Below, piece after piece: positions 47,306 to 56,159 of a stretch of DNA of 64,000 bases (position 1 is the first letter of the stretch; every line of letters begins with the position of its first letter). Source of the stretch: JALOAR01 sp041649415 (GTDB lineage Bacteria; Patescibacteriota; Minisyncoccia; UBA6257; Colwellbacteraceae); assembly GCA_041649415.1 (NCBI GenBank), contig JBAZND010000002.1, positions 62,001 to 126,000 of the forward strand, written 5' to 3'. Under the pieces are notes generated by a model. That model ran no database searches. It saw only the letters and a list, made by a program, of their open reading frames with translations, and was not told the origin of the DNA. The translations under genes and the position numbers were made by a program.

Positions 47306-47731
47306 TTAGTTTTCGCAAAGAACAGAATCAATCAGCCAGCGATTGTTCAAAAACTTAAGCTCCACGCGGGCTTTTGCGTTTTCGTTGCTCAAAATGACAT
47401 AGGTTTTGTCCCCTTCCGTTATCGCGGGACTGATTGAGAAAGCAGACGAAAGAATTTTCGCGCAGGTAACGGGGTCAGAGTTTTCAGAAAAATTAGAAAG
47501 ATAATTTCTAAATTCCTCGGTTAAGTCGGTTTTGAACGTATGGAAACCGTCGGAGAATGGGTCCTTTTCATTTTTCCACTTTGCGTAAAAGGAAGAAACC
47601 ACTTCGTCTGGAGTTAAATCCTTTTTTTCTTCCATTTTCTTAGATACGGTTTCCGCAATCATTAAGCACCCGATGACGGTGCTTACCCCAAATAAAATAA
47701 TCACGAGAGCCAATCTTTTAATTGTGTCCAT
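47306..47731 (-). CDS. Membrane-anchored NTF2-like protein (DUF3828 type)
   Basis: The 141-residue protein has an N-terminal hydrophobic segment with a Cys (VIGCLMIAETV) that could be a lipoprotein site but lacks a good lipobox. The outer domain contains VVSSFYAKWKNEKDPFSDG, LTEEFRNYLSNFS and ends with KFLNNRWLIDSV, as in DUF3828. It converges on the NTF2-like gene 6 nt away. The two probably share an ancestor. Confidence 0.6.
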   Translation of the reverse strand: MDTIKRLALVIILFGVSTVIGCLMIAETVSKKMEEKKDLTPDEVVSSFYAKWKNEKDPFSDGFHTFKTDLTEEFRNYLSNFSENSDPVTCAKILSSAFSISPAITEGDKTYVILSNENAKARVELKFLNNRWLIDSVLCEN

Positions 47732-47763
47732 AAGCCTCCTGATAATTATAGCTAATCTAAAAC

Positions 47764-47790
47764 AAAAAGCGCCCGTGGTAGGCGCTTTTT
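47764..47790 (-). terminator. Terminator of the RNase P RNA gene
   Basis: Minus strand: AAAAAGCGCC pairs with GGCGCTTTTT around a 7-nt loop, then GTTTT. It lies directly behind the 3' end of rnpB. Confidence 0.75.
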
Positions 47791-47792
47791 AT

Positions 47793-48186
47793 GCGGCCGG
47801 ATAAGCCGGATTCTGTAATCCCGGAACCGTTTCGCAGGTTTCGGAACGATGGCAATTTATCTAGGTCCTCGATTACTCTCGGACTCAAGCGACTCCCCTG
47901 CCGTTTTACCGGCAAGTGCGGTCTTGCATTCCACAAGGGTTTAGCCGTTTCACTTCCGCTTTTAATCCCTATCACGGAATTGAGCCTTCTACGTTGGGAT
48001 GGGGCTCTCCTTTGGTTTCCCTTAGGACGTCACTGCTCGCACCTCTATCCGTCTCCGGCTTGCCGGAGACAGGACGGTGGCTTTTAACCACTGCGTTTGA
48101 ACCCTTCCATAAAATGGCTGGGTGAAAGTCCAGACTTTCCTCGCCCGTCTTTCAAAAGAAAGCCGAGGCGCTGCCATCCGGGCCGC
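47793..48186 (-). ncRNA. rnpB: RNase P RNA
   Basis: The minus strand begins GCGGCCCGGATGGCAGCGCC, closes P1 with ATCCGGCCGC at its 3' end (47793-47802), and contains the universal P4 sequence GAGGAAAGTC and the 3' segment ACAGAATCCGGCTTAT. Length about 394 nt. It matures tRNA 5' ends. A promoter and a terminator frame it. Longer plus-strand open frames in this stretch are artefacts of the RNA gene. Confidence 0.95.
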
Positions 48187-48192
48187 AAGATA

Positions 48193-48221
48193 CTCATAAC
48201 ACAAAAGTATTTCTGCGTCAA
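48193..48221 (-). promoter_or_regulatory. Promoter of rnpB
   Basis: Minus-strand TTGACG (48216-48221), 17-nt spacer, TATGAG (48193-48198), then 6 nt to the first base of the RNA. The spacing fits transcription starting at GCGG. Confidence 0.65.
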
Positions 48222-48264
48222 GGATTTTAGAATACGATGTTGTGGTAAAATTAGGCACAGTATT

Positions 48265-48915
48265 ATGAAAAATAGAGTTATAATTATCGGCTTTGCCGTT
48301 TTGGCGGTTGCGGCAGCGGTCTTTATTATCTTTGCCCTTAGAGACGAACCAAAAAAAACTGCCTATCCTACGGAGGAAACAATGCAGGACAATAACGTTC
48401 AAACAAATTCAAACCAAGACATAAATCAAATGGAAAACTCCAAACATATTGTGACGCTTGAGACGTCTCTCGGTAATATAAAAATAGAAACTTATGATGC
48501 CGATGCTCCTAAAGCTGCGGAAAACTTTGTGAAGCTTGTAAGAGAAGGATTTTATGACGGAGTGATATTTCATCGCGTCATAGACGGATTTATGATACAG
48601 GGCGGAGACCCGACCGGAACCGGCAGAGGAGGACCGGGTTATACGTTTGAGGATGAACTTAATCCAGAAACGGAATCATACAAAACAGGTTATAAAAAAG
48701 GGGTGGTGGCCATGGCTAATGCCGGACCGAATACCAACGGCAGTCAATTTTTCATAATGGTCGCTGATTATTTTCTGTCTCACGACTATACTATTTTTGG
48801 CAAAGTTATTGAGGGTCAGGATGTGGCAGACCAAATAGCCAAAGTAGAAAAAGATGTTAACGACAGACCGTTAAAAAACGTTACAATCAAGAAAGCGTCC
48901 ACAGAAGACAAATAG
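48265..48915 (+). CDS. Cyclophilin-type peptidyl-prolyl isomerase, membrane-anchored
   Basis: From the ATG at 48265 the product has 216 residues: a membrane anchor (about 5-27), a Thr/Asn-rich linker, and a cyclophilin domain (about 60-215) with FHRVIDGFMIQGGDPTGTGRGG and MANAGPNTNGSQFFIM. The active-site Arg (FHRV) and the substrate-binding region are kept. The longer frame from 48097 reads through rnpB. It probably folds proteins outside the membrane. TAAAAT at 48246-48251 could be its -10. Confidence 0.92.
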   Translation: MKNRVIIIGFAVLAVAAAVFIIFALRDEPKKTAYPTEETMQDNNVQTNSNQDINQMENSKHIVTLETSLGNIKIETYDADAPKAAENFVKLVREGFYDGVIFHRVIDGFMIQGGDPTGTGRGGPGYTFEDELNPETESYKTGYKKGVVAMANAGPNTNGSQFFIMVADYFLSHDYTIFGKVIEGQDVADQIAKVEKDVNDRPLKNVTIKKASTEDK

Positions 48916-48927
48916 CCATGCAGCTTA

Positions 48928-49758
48928 TCAACGCCAAGGAAACTTAAGAACCGTTCCTTTAATATCAACAAAGAAACTTGCAGCCGCTTTGTGTCCTCCC
49001 CCGCCGTGTCGGGCAGCGATTCGCGAAACATTTACCCTGCCGTTTGAACGCAACGAGACTTTAAGCTTGTTACCCTTTTTGCACCAAACGATACCGATGC
49101 CTCCCGCCTTATTTGCAAGAACATTTCCGATTTCCGAAACGAATATAGGAGAGTTAACTGCAAGACAATTACGATTGTTAAACTTTACCCACTCTGCCGA
49201 AGAGGTAAGCGCTTCCACGTTCTTATTTATGAAATTCACAATGGATACCCCCTTGTCAAAGAAGATTTTTCTCTTGTCGTTATTTTCAAAATCTTTAACC
49301 AACTTGTCCCAGCTTTTGAAATCGTAGGCCAGAGTATCCAAATAGGCCAGATATTCTTTCGTATTTTTAAGGGAAAATCTCCACGTGTCATTATCCTCAA
49401 TGTGGAGCAAAAGTCTTGGAACCTTTTTCTTCGGAAAGAAGTACTTCCACGCAATCACGGCGCCTGAATTATGCTCCTTAAAGACATATTCGGTTGAGAG
49501 CTTAATCGCTTTGCGTTGGCTTATATGGTGGTCAAGAGCGATTACTTTTGCGGCGGATTTTAAAATCAACTTCATTTTTTCCTCCGAATAGCAATAATCA
49601 ACCATGTATACCTCTCTGCCTTTTAAATTTTTAGGCAAAGAGGAAGGATATGCGGCAGGAAGATATTCGGCTTTTTCGCCGAATTTTTTCCAAGCGACCC
49701 AAGCGGCGCCAAAACCGTCCGGGCAATTTTTGTGGTAAATGACGAGAATTTTTTTCAT
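48928..49758 (-). CDS. DHH-family phosphoesterase (nanoRNase/oligoribonuclease-like)
   Basis: The 276-residue protein has the DHH motifs: HKNCPDGFGAAW, VDYCYSEEKM, ALDHHISQ and EDNDTW, and the DHHA1 domain GGGGHKAAASF. The family hydrolyses short RNAs (NrnA/B) or cyclic dinucleotide products. It overlaps pgk by 4 nt and converges with the cyclophilin gene. Confidence 0.88.
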   Translation of the reverse strand: MKKILVIYHKNCPDGFGAAWVAWKKFGEKAEYLPAAYPSSLPKNLKGREVYMVDYCYSEEKMKLILKSAAKVIALDHHISQRKAIKLSTEYVFKEHNSGAVIAWKYFFPKKKVPRLLLHIEDNDTWRFSLKNTKEYLAYLDTLAYDFKSWDKLVKDFENNDKRKIFFDKGVSIVNFINKNVEALTSSAEWVKFNNRNCLAVNSPIFVSEIGNVLANKAGGIGIVWCKKGNKLKVSLRSNGRVNVSRIAARHGGGGHKAAASFFVDIKGTVLKFPWR

Positions 49759-50813
49759 CTGTATTTGATTCTTAACGCTTCAAGGGCTGGAAGTTTTTTA
49801 CCGGCGAGAAATTCAAGCATCGCGCCGCCGCCGGTTGAAAGAAAAGAAAATTTCTTTTCTAATCCGAAAGAAATAATAGCCGATGTGGTTTCTCCTCCTC
49901 CGGCAACGGAAAAACATTTTGTTTTGGCGATGATTTCCGCAACGGTTTTGGTCCCTTTGGCATATTTAACGCGTTCAAACATTCCCAAGGGGCCTGCCCA
50001 AACAACCGTTCTGGAAGAAGAAATAATCTTTTCAAAAGTCTTAGTCGTATTCGGGCCAATGTCTAAAATAGATTTTCTGGAAGTTCGAAAGTCGGCGGGG
50101 TAAATGACCTTCGGATTAACGATGAGCTTTTTAGTTTCGGGAACGAGAGCTTTTTCAAAGATTGAATTCATTACATCATATCCTGCGGCTTTAATTGCCG
50201 TGTTGCCCACACCTCCGCCCAATAAAACATAATCCGTTTTAGGAAGAAGGTTTTTAATAACGGGCATTTTGGTGGACATTTTGCTCCCCCCAACAATCAA
50301 AGTAAAAGGTTTTGCCGGATGACTCATTATTTTTTTTAAGGCTGTGAGTTCAAGTTTCATAATCGGCCCTTCAATAGCCGTTAAAAACTCCGTAATGCCG
50401 ACGTTGGAAGCTTGTATTCGGTGAGCGGTGGCGAAGTCGTCGTTTATAAAAACGTCACCAAAGGAAGCAAAAGTTCTTGCCAGCGCAGAGGAGTTTTTAT
50501 TTTCTCCGGGGAGAAATCTGGTATTTTCCAGCGCAAAAATACCTTTTTTGGCGAGTACGTTCCTCTGGTGCCTCTCGGGAGCGCCGTCAAGAAAAATAAT
50601 TTTCCGATGAGACTTCGCGGCGAGTTCGTTTACGATGGGACGGAGACTTAATTTTTTATCTACTTTTTCGGGACGACCGCGATGGCTAAGAATAACAATG
50701 CGGTCAAATTTTGGATAAAGATTTTTAAGAGACTCTGCCGCTCGCTTTATACGGAGTGAAGATGAAAGCTCTTTTGTGTCAATGTCTAAATTGAGGCGAA
50801 CAATCGCATTCAT
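49755..50813 (-). CDS. pgk: Phosphoglycerate kinase (short form)
   Basis: The 352-residue enzyme transfers phosphate between 1,3-BPG and ADP. Motifs: SHRGRP (region 59-64), FINDDFATAHR, VGGSKMSTKMPVI (GGxKxxxK), WAGPLGMFE, and GGGETTSAI where most have GGGDS. It is about 40 residues shorter than typical PGKs, mainly in loops and at the N terminus (begins MNAIVRLNLD). It fits the streamlined glycolysis of CPR together with TpiA here. Confidence 0.92.
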   Translation of the reverse strand: MNAIVRLNLDIDTKELSSSLRIKRAAESLKNLYPKFDRIVILSHRGRPEKVDKKLSLRPIVNELAAKSHRKIIFLDGAPERHQRNVLAKKGIFALENTRFLPGENKNSSALARTFASFGDVFINDDFATAHRIQASNVGITEFLTAIEGPIMKLELTALKKIMSHPAKPFTLIVGGSKMSTKMPVIKNLLPKTDYVLLGGGVGNTAIKAAGYDVMNSIFEKALVPETKKLIVNPKVIYPADFRTSRKSILDIGPNTTKTFEKIISSSRTVVWAGPLGMFERVKYAKGTKTVAEIIAKTKCFSVAGGGETTSAIISFGLEKKFSFLSTGGGAMLEFLAGKKLPALEALRIKYR

Positions 50814-50912
50814 ATATAGATATCACTATATAATGCAAGACGCAAAACGCAAAGTGAAAGATTAAATAAACCTTGTTAAACTCGCTTCGTTCGCTACGGG
50901 GTGAAACCAAAA

Positions 50913-50934
50913 CCCCGCGCCGTGAGGCGCGGGG
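50913..50934 (-). terminator. Terminator of the fibronectin-type surface protein gene
   Basis: Minus strand: CCCCGCGCC / GGCGCGGGG, 9-bp stem with a TCAC loop, then TTTTGG. The gap 50814-51042 holds nothing else. Confidence 0.7.
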
Positions 50935-51042
50935 AAAGGTCATGGGGTAAAATAATCCTCGAAACTTCGCTTTCGCGCAGACCGGAGATTATTTCACTCG
51001 CAGTCGCATTGTATCAATTAATCGGCAAAAAGTCAATATTTA

Positions 51043-53244
51043 TTAACTTTGAGCGTTTTCTTGCGCGTGTTTGTCTTTTCTCCTTGTAACAATGAGATAG
51101 ATAATGGCAACGAGCATCAAGAGGAAGAGGAGCAAGAAAAGCCAGCTGCCGGTGATGGACTTGGCGAACACGCTAAGGGACGCGAGAAAACCGGCATTTC
51201 CATTCCCTCCTACTGTCACGGCAATGTAAGAATTAACCGTTTGAAATTCTTTAGACGCATCGGTGTATTCAAGGAAAGAATTAAACATAAGATTAGAGTC
51301 CTTGTTAGCCTTATCGTCTATTTTTACTTTGATGGTTACAGCTCCTTGAGCTCCCTTTTGAATATCACCAACATAGAAGACTAAATTATTCCCCATCCAA
51401 GAGGAAGGTTTAACGTTTGAGTCAACATATTCGGTGTCAAAAGGAAGAGCAACCTTCAAGGACGCGGCGGTGATTTTGCCTTTTGAGGCATTTCGATAGA
51501 TAAGAACATAATCAAGAGTATCGCCTGCTTCAGGCTCCAAGTTGCTTACCGAGGGATCAAGAAAAACGTTAAGATCTCCGGTCGGTGTCACTATTATGGG
51601 CGGATTAACAACGCTACCTGCGGTTCTAAAGAATTTGATTTCACCGTAATCCGCGCCGTAAGGGTTTTGAGCGACAGCTCTATAGAAATAAAGGGTATTC
51701 GCGGAAAGACCGGAAGCGGTAATGTAATAATCTTTGAAACCGGTTTGGTAAGTTACGGAAACGCTGGATGATTTGAGGCGGAGGTCAAAGGCGGAAGTCC
51801 CATATTCAAACCATAAAGTCGCGTTTGAGTTTTCGGGGTTCACTCTTCCCTGAAGGACGGTTGCGGTTTGAGTAACATTCGAGTAACCGACGGTTACAAC
51901 TTGCGGCTGACCGTAGCTAATGACGGAGCCTGAAGTCGTAAAAGAAATAATTTCGCCGTAATTTGTACCGTAGGCGTTTCTTGCAACAGCGCGAAATTCA
52001 TAACGGGTGTTTTGAGTTAGGTCGCTAACCTGAATAGAAACGCTTCTTGAATAATCGCTTGAATTGATCGTAGAGCTGCCGGATGAACGGCTAAGACCTT
52101 GTCCGGCATAACCATATTCAAACCAAACATCGGTTTGAGAGCCGTTTGAAGTAATTTCCGCGTTTAGGGTAGCCGAAGAGTTATAGACGCTTGTGGCGTT
52201 TATGGTTTGAACGTAAGGAGAGCCGTAATAGGTGCCCCCACCGCTCGTAGTGAAGCTCCAAGTAGAACTGTAATTCGTGCCGTAAGAGTTACAGGCTACT
52301 AATCGGTAGTAATAAGTGGTGCTTGTCGATAAATTATAGATTGACGTAGAGACGTTAGTGTTGCTGGTAGAGCTGCCGATAGACCAAGTGGACGTCTTTT
52401 GCCATAAGTTATCGTTTTGAGTGCCATATTCAAACCAATATTCAGTCCAAGCATTATTCGGATTAACATATCCTTGCAAAGATGCGGCATCCCTCGTAAT
52501 TCCGTAAGCGGAATTGAGAGTAACACTCGGAGCACTTCCGGTCTGGCTGGAGCCGGAAGTTGTGAACAGTTTAGTGTTGCTTATATTTTCGCCTTTGCTG
52601 TTAGAAGCAACTATGCGGAATTGATAGGTGGTGTTTGAAGGGAGACTAGAAATATAAACACTGACGTTTTTGGCGCCATCTCCGCTTAAAGAACCACTGC
52701 CGGCGGTGTTAGAAAAATTACCGATACCATATTCAAAACGGTAATTAGTCGTCAGGTTGTTCGGATCAACGGTGCCGTAAAGAGTCGCTGAATTCTGCGA
52801 AGCCGAGGCGCTGGTCGCCACAGCATCGGGTCTGGCAGTATTATCAACCGGAGGATTCGGCGCAGAAGCAACCTCCGTCTCAAAGAACACGGACGGAGTC
52901 GTAAAAGATCCATAGCCATTCTGGGCTTTTACTCTGAATTGATAGGAAGTATTAGCAGAAAGTCCAGTAACTTTTTTACTCACTGAGGAAGAAAAACTTA
53001 AAGTGCCGGAGTCGGCAGTTTTCCAAGAGCTATCGCTTGCTTTCTTATATTCAATGGAGTAATTGGCGTTGATGCCTTTCGGATCGACAGATCCGTTTAA
53101 AACAACGCTTGAAGATGTAATGGAGGTAGCGCTTCCTGCTCTCGCAGTGGGCGCACTTGCAGCAAAGGTTAAATTAGTGTGAAAACCGCTAAAAATAACG
53201 GCTATACCAGCCGCGATAGGTAGTATTTTCTTCAACATAGTCAT
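51043..53244 (-). CDS. Surface protein with five fibronectin-III-like repeats and a DUF11-like domain
   Basis: From the ATG at 53244 the product has 733 residues. A signal peptide (MTMLKKILPIAAGIAVIFSG, to about residue 28) is followed by five Fn3-like repeats of about 90 residues with recurring WFEYGT and YQFRxVAxNxYG motifs. A DUF11-like domain (about 575-670) comes before a C-terminal membrane segment and a basic tail (RRKDKHAQ). It is a large, cell-bound outer protein, possibly for adhesion. The promoter overlaps the first codons. Confidence 0.85.
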   Translation of the reverse strand: MTMLKKILPIAAGIAVIFSGFHTNLTFAASAPTARAGSATSITSSSVVLNGSVDPKGINANYSIEYKKASDSSWKTADSGTLSFSSSVSKKVTGLSANTSYQFRVKAQNGYGSFTTPSVFFETEVASAPNPPVDNTARPDAVATSASASQNSATLYGTVDPNNLTTNYRFEYGIGNFSNTAGSGSLSGDGAKNVSVYISSLPSNTTYQFRIVASNSKGENISNTKLFTTSGSSQTGSAPSVTLNSAYGITRDAASLQGYVNPNNAWTEYWFEYGTQNDNLWQKTSTWSIGSSTSNTNVSTSIYNLSTSTTYYYRLVACNSYGTNYSSTWSFTTSGGGTYYGSPYVQTINATSVYNSSATLNAEITSNGSQTDVWFEYGYAGQGLSRSSGSSTINSSDYSRSVSIQVSDLTQNTRYEFRAVARNAYGTNYGEIISFTTSGSVISYGQPQVVTVGYSNVTQTATVLQGRVNPENSNATLWFEYGTSAFDLRLKSSSVSVTYQTGFKDYYITASGLSANTLYFYRAVAQNPYGADYGEIKFFRTAGSVVNPPIIVTPTGDLNVFLDPSVSNLEPEAGDTLDYVLIYRNASKGKITAASLKVALPFDTEYVDSNVKPSSWMGNNLVFYVGDIQKGAQGAVTIKVKIDDKANKDSNLMFNSFLEYTDASKEFQTVNSYIAVTVGGNGNAGFLASLSVFAKSITGSWLFLLLFLLMLVAIIYLIVTRRKDKHAQENAQS

Positions 53245-53251
53245 AGGGGGC

Positions 53252-53280
53252 ATGCTATCACAATTTAATAATTTTGTCAA
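53252..53280 (-). promoter_or_regulatory. Promoter of the surface protein gene
   Basis: Minus-strand TTGACA (53275-53280), 17-nt spacer, TAGCAT (53252-53257). The ATG at 53244 is 8 nt after the box, and no Shine-Dalgarno lies before it, suggesting a leaderless message. Confidence 0.5.
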
Positions 53281-53340
53281 ACCGCTCTTAATAAGGGTTT
53301 GACTGTCGTATCATATTATAAATACTTTGAGGAATGAAAA

Positions 53341-53363
53341 AGTACCCACTTGCGTGGGTACTT
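53341..53363 (-). terminator. Terminator of the 153-residue membrane protein gene
   Basis: On the minus strand GTACCCAC / GTGGGTAC with a GCAA loop, then TTTTTC. Confidence 0.75.
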
Positions 53364-53367
53364 GTTG

Positions 53368-53829
53368 TTACGGGCTTTTGACGGTACGGCTTTCAAGAAC
53401 TTGGCCATTATCCAAACGGACGAAGGCCACAATTATTACCCCGCTCTGCGGTGCTATAACATAAGTGCCATTCGGCAAATCCCAGCTGCCACACCATTCT
53501 ATTTCTTCAGTTTTGACTCCATCTACTTCGAGCCAGAAATCTTGAGGGAAAACTCCTGCCGGTATATCAGCAAGGCCGAGATAAATATCTAGGTTGTTAT
53601 CTTCGGCAAGTTCGCAGCTGATAATGGATACCCGCGGTCCAGTCGGCCATTCTGAATACATCACATTCTCCGCGGTAGCTTGTTCTTTGGGTTCCTCGGG
53701 CTGCGAGAATTTGACCCATAATAGAAGACAGGCTATGCCTGCTACGAGAAGCACGATGATCGCAAACATGACGATCATTGCAACCCCATTTTTTCTTTTT
53801 CTGCGGGGGTCCTGGCTATTCGCACTCAT
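53368..53829 (-). CDS. Single-pass membrane protein with outer domain
   Basis: The 153-residue protein has a basic start (SANSQDPRRKRKNGVAM), one membrane segment (about residues 19-42) and an outer domain with two Cys (SIISCELAEDN and EWCGSWDLPNGTYV). No family is recognised. It lies between two terminators/promoters, as a single unit. The gap 53830-53929 contains GGAGGATC for its start and nothing else. Confidence 0.55.
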   Translation of the reverse strand: MSANSQDPRRKRKNGVAMIVMFAIIVLLVAGIACLLLWVKFSQPEEPKEQATAENVMYSEWPTGPRVSIISCELAEDNNLDIYLGLADIPAGVFPQDFWLEVDGVKTEEIEWCGSWDLPNGTYVIAPQSGVIIVAFVRLDNGQVLESRTVKSP

Positions 53830-53929
53830 TTTTTCAGATCCTCCTCTTATTCTAATTTAAATTGCGCAGTTTTATTTCTAGCATAAAAGAGCGAATTTGT
53901 CAATGATTGCTTATAAATATTGGGTTATT

Positions 53930-54355
53930 TTACTTTTTGAAAACGACGAATTTATAGCCAGCAAAATTCCAAATGAAAGAAACGCCTGTCGCCAGAATTT
54001 TTGCCATATTTACCCATACGGCTGGGGAGAGATTAAAGAGCGGGCTTACGAAGGTTGAAATAAGATAGACTATTCCCGAATTTAAGACTGCTCCAATGGC
54101 GCTGATTACCAAGAACTGGCCGATTTGAAAAACGCGAACGGATTCCCTGTCTCTAAACGTCCAATACTTATTCCACAAATAACTATTCGCAGTTGCAATC
54201 GCAAAGGAAATGCCATTCAAGAAAAAAATCGTTATTCCTTCTCTGACGCCCGTCACAAAAATGAGAAGATTCAAAACGCCAAAGTCAATCGCCGTGTTTA
54301 GAAGACCTACCACGGCGAATTTTCCGAATTGAACCAAAAGTTTCTTTATGTTCAT
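53930..54355 (-). CDS. GtrA-like membrane protein
   Basis: The 141-residue protein has four membrane segments and the GtrA pattern GKFAVVGLLNTAIDFGVLNLL, FAIATANSYLWNKYWTF and FIWNFAGYKFVVF. GtrA proteins help transfer lipid-linked sugars across the membrane in surface glycosylation. It lies 5 nt after tpiA and closes the long minus-strand run. Confidence 0.85.
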   Translation of the reverse strand: MNIKKLLVQFGKFAVVGLLNTAIDFGVLNLLIFVTGVREGITIFFLNGISFAIATANSYLWNKYWTFRDRESVRVFQIGQFLVISAIGAVLNSGIVYLISTFVSPLFNLSPAVWVNMAKILATGVSFIWNFAGYKFVVFKK

Positions 54356-54360
54356 TGTTT

Positions 54361-55089
54361 TTAAATGAATTTTTTAATTACCGCCGAAGCTTTGCGCTTG
54401 TCTATGCTCGCGTTTCCCACAAGCACGCCATAGACGTTCGGAGCCTCCGCGTATATATGGGCATTCTCCGGATTAACCGATCCTCCATAAAGAACTCTCG
54501 CTTTTTTATTGAAGAGCTTTTCAAATCGTTCTCCCACTGCCGCCATAAGAGGCTCCATTTCGTGAAGCGTAGCGTTTCGTCCGCCGCCGGTGCTGCTTAT
54601 CGCCCAGACCGGTTCATAAGCAAGAATAATTTTCCCCGCTTTTTCTTTGGGAACGTTCATAAGCGAGTCGGTTAATTGCGAGATAACAGTTTTAACGGCT
54701 GATGAAATGTTTTTTCTTTCTTTTTCGCCAACGCAAACAATCGGGGTGATACCCGCGCGGAGAGAGGCTAAAGTTTTTTGGGAAACCGATTTGGAAGTTT
54801 CACCAAAACGCCAGCGTCTTTCCGAATGACCGATTATCGCGTATTTAACGCCGATGCTTTTAAGCTGACCGAAAGAAGATTCGCCCGTATATGGGCCTTC
54901 TTGCCAGAATCCGTTTTGCGCTCCGAGAAAGGCGTTTTTTAATTTCTCCGCGATTGGCTTGAGAAACGCTGCCGGCGGGCAAATAACGACATCTTTGACA
55001 TCGGATGCCGTAGCAAGAGCGTTTGCTTCGCGAAGGGTTTTCGGATTGCACTTCCAATTCATTACGACAAGTTTTTGATTTAATGCCAT
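54361..55089 (-). CDS. tpiA: Triosephosphate isomerase
   Basis: The 242-residue TIM-barrel enzyme interconverts DHAP and GAP. Catalytic Lys in MNWKCN, His in IIGHSERR, Glu in AYEPVWAI; the phosphate loop is VLYGGSVNPEN. The AYEPVWAI loop is followed by SSTGGG, a little different from the usual GTGKT. Together with pgk it indicates a partial glycolysis. Confidence 0.95.
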   Translation of the reverse strand: MALNQKLVVMNWKCNPKTLREANALATASDVKDVVICPPAAFLKPIAEKLKNAFLGAQNGFWQEGPYTGESSFGQLKSIGVKYAIIGHSERRWRFGETSKSVSQKTLASLRAGITPIVCVGEKERKNISSAVKTVISQLTDSLMNVPKEKAGKIILAYEPVWAISSTGGGRNATLHEMEPLMAAVGERFEKLFNKKARVLYGGSVNPENAHIYAEAPNVYGVLVGNASIDKRKASAVIKKFI

Positions 55090-55154
55090 GAGGGTAATTA
55101 TACGACGGAAGAGAATTTCCCGCCCGTTTTATCAAAGAATCATCATCTCTTTTC

Positions 55155-56159
55155 TTATTCTCTAAGAAAAGCGGCGGCGGCATCGGGATCAACAACCGTT
55201 ATCTCTATACCCGTTCCCAATTCAAACCCCGCTGAAATGCTGATTTTCGGCTGAATTTCGATGTGCCAATGATAATAAGAATGATTAATTTTATTCTTAA
55301 CCGGAGCAGTGTGAATAAAAAAATTATAATCGGGCTTGCGTAACTTCTCCTCAAGCATTATAAGGGCTTTTTGAAGAGCTTCAGTAACATCTTTTAAGTA
55401 TTCTTTTGAGTAATCTTCAAAAAACGACGAATGAACTTTGGGAAAAACTCTTATTTCAAAAGGCTCTCGAGAAACGAAGGGTAGAAAAACAATCGCGTTA
55501 TCATTTTCAAAGATGATTCTTTTTTTTTCCTTTATTTCTTTTTCAATGACGGCGCAATGAACGCAAGAGCCGTTCTCATTAAAGTAACGTTCCGAACCGC
55601 GCAAGGAATGACTTACGTCCGGCGGGATGACCGGAATAGATATTATTTGATAGTGAGGGTGGTAAATTGAAGCACCGGCTAAAAGTCCCCAATTATGAAA
55701 AACGGAAACGTAAGCAATGCGCTCGTCTTTTGAAACTTCTTTATATCTTTCCTGCATTACCAGGAGAACTTCCAGGGCTTCTTCCGGCGAAAGACGCGGG
55801 AAATTATCATCGTGCCCGCGAGTTATGACGATGTCGTGATAACCCACGCCCGGCAAATAAAAGTACGGCCCGTCTTTTATAATGGCTGGAACAGTATTCG
55901 GACTTGAAGAAACAGCCGGATACAAATTAGGTATAACTTGAATGCGCCACTTATCAAAGCTACCTTCGGGATGGATGATAACCGGTTCCGCATTTCCGCT
56001 AGCTTGCGGGTCCTCAAAAGGACATTTTCTTTTGGGGATTTTTTTTCTCTTTGCCTTATTTATGAATTCGTCGGGTTTTTTTCTCCGACCGGGCGCGATA
56101 AGAACCCAGTCCCCGGAAACGACATCCTGCCTAAATTCGGAATTTTCAGCGAGAGACAT
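55155..56159 (-). CDS. Galactose-1-phosphate uridylyltransferase-like protein
   Basis: The 334-residue protein has the GalT nucleophile motif HPHYQ (ASIYHPHYQI), the segment FHNWGLLAGAS and the start FRQDVVSGDWVLIAPGRRKKPDEF. Zinc-binding Cys pairs occur in GSCVHCAV. GalT relatives of this type may be ADP/UDP-sugar or hexose-1-phosphate nucleotidylyltransferases. It follows mrdA with a 14-nt overlap. Confidence 0.85.
   Translation of the reverse strand: MSLAENSEFRQDVVSGDWVLIAPGRRKKPDEFINKAKRKKIPKRKCPFEDPQASGNAEPVIIHPEGSFDKWRIQVIPNLYPAVSSSPNTVPAIIKDGPYFYLPGVGYHDIVITRGHDDNFPRLSPEEALEVLLVMQERYKEVSKDERIAYVSVFHNWGLLAGASIYHPHYQIISIPVIPPDVSHSLRGSERYFNENGSCVHCAVIEKEIKEKKRIIFENDNAIVFLPFVSREPFEIRVFPKVHSSFFEDYSKEYLKDVTEALQKALIMLEEKLRKPDYNFFIHTAPVKNKINHSYYHWHIEIQPKISISAGFELGTGIEITVVDPDAAAAFLRE

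Noticed and set aside
47791..48262. Plus- and minus-strand open frames of 60-130 codons
   Set aside because: They lie in the RNase P RNA gene; the RNA signatures and its promoter and terminator explain the region. The cyclophilin start was moved to 48265 for the same reason.
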